Assembly: GCA_900313405.1 (NCBI GenBank)
Contig: OMQY01000038.1
Span: 1-5,143, forward strand
DNA length: 5,143 nucleotides
Direction: 5' to 3'
Source: an uncultured Eubacteriales bacterium
GTDB taxonomy: Bacteria > Bacillota_A > Clostridia > Saccharofermentanales > Saccharofermentanaceae
Shown here: positions 1 through 5,143 of the stretch, piece by piece
Position numbering within the stretch: position 1 is the stretch's first letter
Layout of the letters: each line of letters starts with the position of its first letter
Position numbers and translations under genes: made by a program
The notes under the pieces: generated by a model
The model's input: only the letters and a program-made list of their open reading frames with translations
What the model was told of the DNA's origin: nothing
Database searches by the model: none

Positions 1-2138
1 TACTCCATACCGGTACCGATGATAGGTGCATCCGGCTTGATGAGCGGTACTGCCTGACGCTGCATGTTCGAGCCCATGAGAGCACGGTTAGCATCGTCGT
101 TGCCCAGGAACGGGATAAGGCTCGTGGATACGGATACGAGCTGCTTAGGAGATACGTCCATGTAATCGATACGTGAAGGCTCGAGCTGCAGGAACTCATC
201 GAGGTGTCTGCATACGACCTTCTTGCCTGTGAAGTGTCCCTCATCGTCGAGAGGCTCGTTAGCCTGAGCGATATTGTAGAGATCCTCCTCATCAGCTGTC
301 ATGTATCTTACTTCGGAAGTAACGATACCCTTCTCCTTGTCGTAACGGCGGTAAGGTGTCTCGATAAATCCGTACTTGTTGACTCTTGCATATGTAGCAA
401 GCGAAGTGATAAAACCGATGTTCGGGCCTTCAGGCGTCTCGATAGGACACATTCTTCCGTAGTGCGAAGAGTGAATATCACGGACTTCGAAGGAAGCACG
501 GTCTCTGGAAAGACCACCGGGACCCAAGGCAGACAGTCTTCTCTTGTGTGTCAGCTCAGCCAGGGGGTTCTGCTGGTCACCGAACTGTGACAGCTGGGAA
601 GAACCGAAGAACTCACGGAATGCTGCGGACAGAGGTCTCGTATTAACGAGGGATGCTGCCGTAACCTTCTCTGACTCCTTATCATCAATAGAAGCCATTC
701 TCTCACGGATGTTCTTCTCGACACGGGCCATGCCCTGACGCATCTGGTTCTGAAGGAGCTCTCCGACAGAACGGATCCTTCTGTTGCCGAGGTGGTCGAT
801 ATTATCTCTGGAACCGATACCGAACTTCAGACCGATGAAGTAGGATACCATGGCATAGATATCGTCAACTACGAGGTTCTTCGGCATCAGCTCGCCTCTT
901 CTCTCGTCGAGGGCGTAGCCGAGTTCCTTAGCGTACTCGCTCTTCTTGTAGTTGGCGCGGACATCTTCGATGATCTCTCTGAGGACGCTGACACGAACAC
1001 GCTCGTTGATGGGTGTGTTAGCGATGTCGAAGCCCTTCAGATCCTTGGCAGCAAAGCTTGCACGGATGTACTTGTCGCAGTCGACTCTTCCGTTACCTAC
1101 TACCTTATGAGCTACAGTGGATACTTCCTGAGTATCACCGACCTTCCTGATAGGGAAGACCATAACGGATGTGATACCGGAATCCTCGATCTCGAGAGCC
1201 TTCTCGGAAGTAATGATCGTATCCTTGGCAAGCAGGAGCTCACCGTCTTCAGTAACGATGTCCTCAGCTGCCTTGTGGCCTGCGATCCTCGATGCGAGAC
1301 CGAGCTTCTTGTTGATCTTATAGATACCTACCCGAGCCAGATCGTAACGTCTGGGGTCGAAGAAGAGGTTGTTAAGGTGGACCTTCGCTACCTCAGCGGA
1401 AGCGGGGTCACCGGGACGTACCTTGGAATAGAAAGCGACCAGAGCATCCTCGGAAGACTTGCATGAATCCTTCTCCAGTGTGATGCGGAGAGACTCCTCG
1501 TCACCGAATGTCTCGATGATCTGCTCGTTAGTAGCGAGACCCAATGCACGCAGGAAGATCGTCAAAGGGAACTTACGCGTACGGTCTACACGAACGCTGA
1601 TGACTTCGTTCTCGTCTTCTTCGAGCTCGAGCCATGCGCCTCTGTTAGGAATGATCTGTGATGTACCGAGATCTTCACCTCTCTTACCCTTCTCCGTACC
1701 GAAGTAGGCTCCGGGGGAACGAACGATCTGGCTGATTATAACTCGCTCGGCACCGTTGATAACGAATGTGCCGTGTTCTGTCATGATGGGGAATTCGCCT
1801 ACATAGGCTTCCTGCTCTTTGCTCTCACCTGTCTCTGTGTTGCGCAGACGGAGCTTTATCTTAAGATGAGCTGCGTAGTTGCTGTCCTTCTCGCGGCACT
1901 CATCAAGGCTGCATATCGGTTCATCCGGATTAAACTCTTTATCGAGAAAATAAACTTCCCAGATACCCTGAGAATCGGTTACAGGAGACACCTCCTGAAA
2001 GATCTGCTGAATACCCTCATCCAGGAACCAATTATAAGAATTCTTTTGGATCTCGATGAGATTTGGTACCTCGATTACCTCGTTGATACGAGAGTAGGAC
2101 ATACGCTCGGTCTTGCCCTGTTTGACGGAATGCACCAT
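1..2138 (-). CDS. rpoB: RNA polymerase beta subunit, N-terminal 712 residues (partial at left edge)
   Basis: This is the beta subunit of DNA-dependent RNA polymerase, which with beta' forms the catalytic core that transcribes all genes. The frame is open without interruption from the ATG at 2138 to the window edge; the C-terminal part (usually about 450-600 more residues) is missing. Recognisable segments are the N-terminus with YSRINEVIEVPNLIEIQKNS (residues 16-35), the protrusion motif NGAERVIISQIVRSPGAYF (128-146), the YDLARVGIYKINKKL segment, DNIDHLGNRRIRSVGELLQNQ (445 on), the rifampicin-binding cluster beginning FGSSQLSQF (511-519), HYGRMCPIETPEGPNIG, and NMQRQAVPL near the edge. ATG was chosen because an AGAGGTGA ribosome binding site lies 7 nt upstream; the nearby in-frame TTG is too close to it. 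Rifampicin-pocket residues 520, 523 and 576 differ from the usual ones, and about 47 residues near 374-420 appear inserted relative to Bacillus. The gene has its own promoter and is not preceded by rplL. Identification is essentially certain. Confidence 0.99.
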   Translation of the reverse strand, partial: MVHSVKQGKTERMSYSRINEVIEVPNLIEIQKNSYNWFLDEGIQQIFQEVSPVTDSQGIWEVYFLDKEFNPDEPICSLDECREKDSNYAAHLKIKLRLRNTETGESKEQEAYVGEFPIMTEHGTFVINGAERVIISQIVRSPGAYFGTEKGKRGEDLGTSQIIPNRGAWLELEEDENEVISVRVDRTRKFPLTIFLRALGLATNEQIIETFGDEESLRITLEKDSCKSSEDALVAFYSKVRPGDPASAEVAKVHLNNLFFDPRRYDLARVGIYKINKKLGLASRIAGHKAAEDIVTEDGELLLAKDTIITSEKALEIEDSGITSVMVFPIRKVGDTQEVSTVAHKVVGNGRVDCDKYIRASFAAKDLKGFDIANTPINERVRVSVLREIIEDVRANYKKSEYAKELGYALDERRGELMPKNLVVDDIYAMVSYFIGLKFGIGSRDNIDHLGNRRIRSVGELLQNQMRQGMARVEKNIRERMASIDDKESEKVTAASLVNTRPLSAAFREFFGSSQLSQFGDQQNPLAELTHKRRLSALGPGGLSRDRASFEVRDIHSSHYGRMCPIETPEGPNIGFITSLATYARVNKYGFIETPYRRYDKEKGIVTSEVRYMTADEEDLYNIAQANEPLDDEGHFTGKKVVCRHLDEFLQLEPSRIDYMDVSPKQLVSVSTSLIPFLGNDDANRALMGSNMQRQAVPLIKPDAPIIGTGME

Positions 2139-2145
2139 TATCAAA

Positions 2146-2153
2146 TCACCTCT
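2146..2153 (-). promoter_or_regulatory. Ribosome binding site of rpoB
   Basis: AGAGGTGA on the minus strand ends 7 nt before the ATG at 2138. This is a near-ideal Shine-Dalgarno element and it decides the start: the in-frame TTG at 2144-2142 directly abuts it and cannot be used efficiently. The site begins 7 nt after a stem-loop (2181-2161), so access to it could be affected by leader folding. Confidence 0.85.
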
Positions 2154-2160
2154 TGAACAT

Positions 2161-2181
2161 GCTTCAGACGCTGGTCTGAGC
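2161..2181 (-). promoter_or_regulatory. Stem-loop in the rpoB leader, just upstream of the ribosome binding site
   Basis: The minus strand contains TCAGAC-CAGC-GTCTGA, a perfect 6-bp inverted repeat with a 4-nt loop. Two further G-C pairs form outside it if a single A is bulged, giving an 8-bp stem. It lies inside the predicted untranslated leader and ends 7 nt before the Shine-Dalgarno element. It has no U-tract, so it is not a terminator. A role in translation or mRNA stability is inference; the repeat itself is seen directly. Confidence 0.6.
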
Positions 2182-2193
2182 GGCTTATTTGGT

Positions 2194-2229
2194 AAAATAG
2201 CTTTATGACATACCACAAAAAGCTATTTT
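2194..2229 (-). promoter_or_regulatory. Perfect 11-bp AT-rich inverted repeat in the rpoB leader
   Basis: The arms AAAATAGCTTT (2229-2219) and AAAGCTATTTT (2204-2194) are exactly complementary and flank a 14-nt spacer. In RNA this would make an 11-bp stem with only two G-C pairs. In DNA it is a dyad with arms about two helical turns apart, as in some operators. The 3' arm ends in UUUUA, a weak U-run, so partial attenuation is conceivable but the stem is unlike a normal intrinsic terminator. It lies roughly 45-80 nt downstream of the predicted transcription start. Function unknown. Confidence 0.6.
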
Positions 2230-2272
2230 CGTCAAGCGGAGCAGGCGCGCACACCCCTCCACATTACGACGC

Positions 2273-2309
2273 ATTATAAGATTATACGCACCGTGTCAAG
2301 AGTTGTCAA
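2273..2309 (-). promoter_or_regulatory. Consensus housekeeping promoter(s) for rpoB, two overlapping pairs
   Basis: On the minus strand TTGACA (2309-2304) is separated by exactly 17 bp from TATAAT (2286-2281): a perfect match to the vegetative sigma-70/sigma-A consensus at optimal spacing. A second TTGACA (2299-2294) lies 10 bp downstream of the first, and a second TATAAT (2278-2273) lies 8 bp downstream of the first; these two are 15 bp apart, shorter than ideal. Transcription would start near 2274 (or about 2266 from the second pair), leaving a leader of about 135 nt before rpoB. The first -35 box almost abuts the T-tract of the preceding terminator. The motifs are seen directly; use of both is inference. 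Confidence 0.9.
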
Positions 2310-2310
2310 C

Positions 2311-2348
2311 AAAAAAATGAGGGGCCGTCCCGGTACCGGAACGACCCC
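2311..2348 (-). terminator. Intrinsic terminator after the foldase-like gene
   Basis: On the minus strand the arms GGGGTCGTTCC and GGGACGGCCCC form an 11-bp GC-rich stem (two G-U pairs) with a GGTACC loop, followed after three bases by a run of seven T. It starts 13 nt after the stop codon of the upstream gene and ends directly before the rpoB promoter, so it separates the upstream unit from rpoB. There is no matching T-run on the other side, so it should work on the minus strand only. Confidence 0.92.
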
Positions 2349-2361
2349 GTGATCAACTGTA

Positions 2362-3915
2362 TCAGTAGATGAATCTGTCCATCATCTTGTAGGAGATGGT
2401 GTAAGAAACATTGGCAAGAAGTCCGGATGTCCAGGAATTATATGCCGTTGTCCTTGCTTCGAGCTGAGCCGTATACATCCAAGCGGGAACAGAACTGTTG
2501 AAGTAGTAGATGGATACGTAGCTTCTGTCGTCGGATACGATGATCGTTACATCGCCTACCTTACGTGCGGGATCCATGAGCCACTCGCCGAATTCCTGCT
2601 GTGCGCCTGTTGCATTCTCAAAGGTAGCTGCCGTTACACCCTCGTTGTAACCGCCGTCGATGATATCATCCGTATCGTCGGTGTTGTCCTTAACGAGCTT
2701 GGAGAACTCGGCGGGGGTCATTGTTGTGGCCGTAAGAGCCTGTGCCTCGGCGATAGTCTCGTCAAGAGCCTCGAGGATGTCTTCTTCGGAATCAGTAGCA
2801 GTGGACACGCCTGTAGCGAGGTTGCAGATCCTGTAGGAGATCGTTGTCTCATCATCAGCGCCTCTGCTTCCGAAGCAAAGAGCGTATGCGCCGTTATCAG
2901 CCTCGATAATGATCGTATCGCCCTCTTCCCTGTCCTCGGCATAAAGGAATTCCTCGAACTTATATGTCTCGGCTTCACTGTATGTGAATGTCTGAGCTGT
3001 AGGATCAGACTCATTCTCTTCCTCGGGAGCTACAAGCTCATCATTCTCGTCGGTTGTATATCCGAAGGCAGCGAGCTTGGATGCGTTGGCTTCCTCATCC
3101 TCGAGCAGATATGCGATGACCGCATCCCTGAAGGAATCGCCGTCAGCTACTGCATCGATGACATCGTTAGCGGCATCAAGTGCCTCCTGCGTATCGGTAA
3201 CATTACCGTCCTCATCAAGCTCATAAGGGAAATAATAAGAAGCGAACTCTACCTTATCGTAAACCGTGGGGTTGCTGTTATATGCAGCCATCATGGCTTC
3301 TTCAGTGGGCATATACTCGAACTGGTTGATGTATGCCTCGAATTCCTGAACACGGATCTCCTGCTCGAGGAATTTACGATACTGGTTGACTGTCATACCT
3401 GTTCCGTATGTGCTCTGGAGAAGTCTGTCTGCTGTCCAGTTTTTCTCGTCAGCCTGATCGCGAACATGATCGATGGAGATGTCCGTGAAGCGGTCAGCTG
3501 CGGAATAGAATGCATCAAAACTGTCGATCTGTCTGTCCATAACGGCGATATTCATGATCTCGCTTGCAGCCTGATCGTACATCATCTCATTGTATGTCTT
3601 ACCTGTCTCGGGATCAGCAACATCGTCGAAGTCCGTAACTCCGTATCCATACATATATAAATAAGCATTCGCATTATATACTTCTCTGAAGTGGAACTGC
3701 GTCTCGAGAACAGAAGCCTTGTGTATAGTCTTCTTCTTACCGTTCTCGTCAGTCTCGATGATCTTGACTGCTGTCAATGTCTTGGGCAGAAGACCCGTGA
3801 TCCTAATGATGTAACCTGCTGTGATCAGGATACATGCCGCGATGATAAGACCTACGATGATCTTATTGCGCTTGGCGATCTTCCTTCCCTTATTCAACTT
3901 ATCAGAACTTGCCAT
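2362..3915 (-). CDS. Membrane-anchored SurA/PrsA-like foldase, degenerate parvulin-type (putative)
   Basis: A 517-residue protein with a basic N-terminus (residues 6-18 rich in K and R), one hydrophobic segment (about 19-37), then a long, strongly acidic domain expected outside the membrane. Residues about 65-200 look helical and resemble the SurA N-terminal chaperone fold. After this come a segment beginning KVEFASYYFPYEL (221 on) and a final third with TPAEFSKLVKDN (400-411) and GGYNEGV (421-427), arranged like parvulin (PPIC) rotamase domains. The usual parvulin histidines and the GDLG motif are not evident, so a chaperone or scaffold without isomerase activity is more likely than an active enzyme. 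The ATG at 3915 is preferred over an upstream TTG (3954) because AAGGAAGG lies 8 nt before it. An IAAC tetrapeptide inside the hydrophobic segment resembles a lipobox, but hydrophobic residues continue after the cysteine, so a membrane anchor is favoured. It lies 45 nt after the HAD gene, and a terminator follows. The family call is by pattern only. Confidence 0.7.
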   Translation of the reverse strand: MASSDKLNKGRKIAKRNKIIVGLIIAACILITAGYIIRITGLLPKTLTAVKIIETDENGKKKTIHKASVLETQFHFREVYNANAYLYMYGYGVTDFDDVADPETGKTYNEMMYDQAASEIMNIAVMDRQIDSFDAFYSAADRFTDISIDHVRDQADEKNWTADRLLQSTYGTGMTVNQYRKFLEQEIRVQEFEAYINQFEYMPTEEAMMAAYNSNPTVYDKVEFASYYFPYELDEDGNVTDTQEALDAANDVIDAVADGDSFRDAVIAYLLEDEEANASKLAAFGYTTDENDELVAPEEENESDPTAQTFTYSEAETYKFEEFLYAEDREEGDTIIIEADNGAYALCFGSRGADDETTISYRICNLATGVSTATDSEEDILEALDETIAEAQALTATTMTPAEFSKLVKDNTDDTDDIIDGGYNEGVTAATFENATGAQQEFGEWLMDPARKVGDVTIIVSDDRSYVSIYYFNSSVPAWMYTAQLEARTTAYNSWTSGLLANVSYTISYKMMDRFIY

Positions 3916-3923
3916 CTGGATAA

Positions 3924-3931
3924 CCTTCCTT
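3924..3931 (-). promoter_or_regulatory. Ribosome binding site deciding the foldase-like gene start
   Basis: AAGGAAGG on the minus strand lies 8 nt before the ATG at 3915. The longer open frame would start at a TTG (3954) with no Shine-Dalgarno element, nearly at the predicted transcription start. That would also add 13 residues in front of an otherwise normal basic N-terminus. The shorter form is therefore the likely product. Confidence 0.8.
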
Positions 3932-3959
3932 TGTCTAATCCTGCAAAAAAGCAATGTAT

Positions 3960-3988
3960 ATTATAATTCGCCCTCTCTGATAATGCAA
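3960..3988 (-). promoter_or_regulatory. Candidate internal promoter for the foldase-like gene
   Basis: A perfect TATAAT (3965-3960) overlaps the stop codon of the HAD gene and is preceded, at exactly 17 bp, by TTGCAT (3988-3983), which matches the -35 consensus at its first three bases only. The start would fall near 3953, giving a leader of about 38 nt with a good ribosome binding site. It could let the foldase-like gene be expressed apart from the two upstream genes. The -35 box is weak, so this is a moderate call. Confidence 0.5.
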
Positions 3989-4620
3989 GAAATGTCCCTT
4001 AATGACTTTATCCTGTATATCCGGGGGTCGTCCGAGTACTCTCCCATATCCATCTTCGTCCAGTCTACGAGTGCGAATCCGGATCCGGCATTTCTCGCGC
4101 AGAGCAGGTCCGGCACGGCATCTCCGACGTAAAGGATACGGGAAGCATCCGGCAGCCCCAACTTGGCTGCGGCAACCTTAAGCGGCTCCCCGTCGGGCTT
4201 GTGCTTCGTCGAGTCTTCCTTGAAGACATATGCATCGAAGATCTTCTCCATCCCCTTGAGTTCCACCGTTGTCATGCATGACACCCGGCGCTTGGAGGTC
4301 AGTATCCCCTGCCTGATACCGAGGCTCTTAAGATACATCAGATCTTCCTTTATATTCGGGAACAGATCGATCGCATCGTCTCTTAACATCTGCTCATTAA
4401 CTCTTAAGTATTCATCCGTAAGCCTTGCCGCCATATCGGGACCGTGCATCTCAAAGGTCGCCTCGAGAGGCTTGCCGATAAAGGTCATGAGTTCCTCATC
4501 GGATCTGTCGCACTTTCCCGTCAAGTTCTCATATGCGAGGCGGAAACACTTGAGTATGACCGGAATGGAATCAGCGAGTGTCCCGTCAAAATCGTAGTAG
4601 ACCGCATCAAACTTACTCAT
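3961..4620 (-). CDS. HAD-superfamily phosphatase, phosphoglycolate phosphatase/PpaX type
   Basis: A 219-residue soluble hydrolase with all four HAD motifs. Motif I is DFDGTLADS with nucleophile D10 and acid/base D12. Motif II is the T108/S109 pair in GILTSK. Motif III is K141 in KHKPDGEP. Motif IV is GDAVPD with Mg-binding D167 and D171. The stretch between motifs I and II (about 16-95) fits a C1 helical cap, which places it in subfamily IA with Gph and PpaX; the length is normal for these. Such enzymes remove phosphate from small molecules in the cytoplasm (phosphoglycolate, pyrophosphate, sugar phosphates); the substrate cannot be read from the sequence. The ATG at 4620 is chosen over an upstream GTG (4641): AAGGA lies 8 nt before the ATG, whereas the GTG directly abuts its purine-rich stretch. 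The gene overlaps the end of the upstream gene by 8 nt, suggesting translational coupling. Confidence 0.95.
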   Translation of the reverse strand: MSKFDAVYYDFDGTLADSIPVILKCFRLAYENLTGKCDRSDEELMTFIGKPLEATFEMHGPDMAARLTDEYLRVNEQMLRDDAIDLFPNIKEDLMYLKSLGIRQGILTSKRRVSCMTTVELKGMEKIFDAYVFKEDSTKHKPDGEPLKVAAAKLGLPDASRILYVGDAVPDLLCARNAGSGFALVDWTKMDMGEYSDDPRIYRIKSLRDISCIIREGEL

Positions 4621-5143
4621 CGGCCTTATCCTTGCCTTCACCTTCCTCCGGCTCCGGCTTCGGAAGGACGTGGATCATTACGCGGGATATCCATCTTTCC
4701 TGAACAGACAGGACACGGATCTGCAGTCCCTTGTAGGTAACGACAGGCTTTTCGCGCTCCTCGGGAACGCGGTCGAGCAGCTGAACGACAAGTCCCGCTA
4801 TGGTGTCATATTCGGAATCATCCTCGAGAAGTTCCATATCGAGGATGTCCTCCAGATCGCTCATGGTCGTGTCGCCGGCAACGATAACATCTCCGTTGCT
4901 CAGCCTGATCACGTCCTGTTCCTCATCGTCGAATTCATCGGTGATGTTGCCGACAAGCTCCTCGAGCATGTCCTCTATGGTGCAGATACCCATCGTTCCG
5001 CCGTACTCATCAAGTATTACGGCCATCTGCATTCCGCACGTCTTCATCTCCGCGAAGAGCGACGATATCTTACGCGTCTCATGGACAACGAGCGGTTCTC
5101 GTATCAGCTTGCTCAGATTGAACGGCGCCTCATCAGTAGGAGA
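4613..5143 (-). CDS. CBS/CorC_HlyC-domain membrane protein (hemolysin C/CorC/TlyC family), C-terminal part
   Basis: Only the last 176 residues are in the window; the frame is open to the right edge, and the N-terminal membrane (CNNM/DUF21) region and first CBS repeat would lie beyond it. The visible part begins near the end of the CBS pair, with REPLVVHETRKISSLFAEM followed by the family signature VILDEYGGTMGICTIEDMLEELVG. It continues into a CorC_HlyC domain (NGDVIVAGDTTMSDLEDIL, EYDTIAGLVVQLL, RISRV-like WISRVMIHV). It ends in a short charged tail rich in E and K. Members sit in the cytoplasmic membrane with these domains in the cytosol. They are linked to Mg2+/Co2+ efflux or tolerance in some bacteria; the hemolysin name is historical. 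An internal ATG at 5047 lies mid-domain and is not a real start. It is probably the first visible gene of the transcription unit with the overlapping phosphatase. Confidence 0.94.
   Translation of the reverse strand, partial: SPTDEAPFNLSKLIREPLVVHETRKISSLFAEMKTCGMQMAVILDEYGGTMGICTIEDMLEELVGNITDEFDDEEQDVIRLSNGDVIVAGDTTMSDLEDILDMELLEDDSEYDTIAGLVVQLLDRVPEEREKPVVTYKGLQIRVLSVQERWISRVMIHVLPKPEPEEGEGKDKADE
4629..4633 (-). promoter_or_regulatory. Ribosome binding site of the HAD phosphatase, inside the upstream gene
   Basis: AAGGA on the minus strand is 8 nt before the ATG at 4620 and lies within the last codons of the CorC-like gene. It supports the 219-residue form and coupling of the two genes, whose reading frames share the sequence ATGAGTAA. 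Confidence 0.7.

Noticed and set aside
792..1466. A 224-codon open frame on the plus strand
   Set aside because: It lies entirely antisense to conserved rpoB sequence, its translation matches nothing I recognise, and it is explained by the codon usage of rpoB. The other plus-strand frames at 204-590, 1459-1707 and 1773-2156 are shadows in the same way.
2232..2264. Ten-codon open frame in the rpoB leader (possible leader peptide)
   Set aside because: Its ATG lies about 10 nt from the predicted transcription start with no room for a ribosome binding site, and the codons show no attenuator-like run of one amino acid.
2718..3014. Minus-strand 98-codon frame inside the foldase-like gene
   Set aside because: It overlaps the larger, well-started gene in another frame, and its serine/arginine-rich, low-complexity translation is typical of a shifted reading frame.
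3829..3840. Possible lipobox (IAAC) making the foldase-like protein a lipoprotein like PrsA
   Set aside because: The cysteine is in the middle of the hydrophobic segment and is followed by about nine more mostly hydrophobic residues, which fits an uncleaved membrane anchor better. It is not fully excluded.
3916..3954. TTG start adding 13 residues to the foldase-like protein
   Set aside because: There is no Shine-Dalgarno element before the TTG, and it lies at or before the likely transcription start; the internal ATG has an ideal site.
3943..3954. TGC-T6-GCA short palindrome between the HAD and foldase-like genes as a terminator
   Set aside because: The stem is only 3 bp and the T-run is in the loop rather than after the stem, so it cannot work as an intrinsic terminator.
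4163..4597. Plus-strand open frame of 144 codons opposite the HAD gene
   Set aside because: The opposite strand carries all four HAD motifs in order with a good ribosome binding site, while this frame shows no recognisable domain.

Overview
The window reads as an ordinary chromosomal segment of a Gram-positive, Clostridia-like bacterium. The RpoB sequence is most like Firmicutes RpoB and lacks the large E. coli insertion, genes start at strong GGAGG-type ribosome binding sites, and base composition looks intermediate. An anaerobic gut or rumen Clostridia (Oscillospiraceae/Saccharofermentans-like) is a guess, not a demonstrated assignment. All four genes lie on the minus strand, so transcription runs from high to low coordinates.

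Layout in the direction of transcription. (1) 5143-4613: the C-terminal 176 residues of a CBS/CorC_HlyC-domain membrane protein (hemolysin C/CorC/TlyC family); its start is outside the window. (2) 4620-3961: a HAD-superfamily phosphatase of the phosphoglycolate phosphatase/PpaX type, overlapping the previous gene by 8 nt. (3) 3915-2362: a 517-residue membrane-anchored, strongly acidic extracytoplasmic protein that looks like a degenerate SurA/PrsA-type foldase with two related C-terminal parvulin-like halves. A candidate promoter sits over the end of the HAD gene, and a strong intrinsic terminator (2348-2311) closes this unit. (4) 2310-2139: a control region with a consensus TTGACA-17-TATAAT promoter, a second overlapping TTGACA/TATAAT pair, and a leader of about 135 nt with two clear inverted repeats. 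(5) 2138-1: the first 712 codons of rpoB, running off the left edge.

The first three genes are probably one envelope/housekeeping transcription unit. rpoB is insulated from them and has its own promoter. The common rplJ-rplL-rpoB order is absent, so here rpoB is not directly preceded by its usual ribosomal-protein partners. No mobile element, CRISPR array, tRNA or rRNA was seen, and no clear novel multi-gene system. The points worth a second look are the rpoB control region, three unusual residues around the rifampicin pocket, a lineage-type insertion of about 47 residues in RpoB, and the duplicated, apparently non-catalytic parvulin-like protein.
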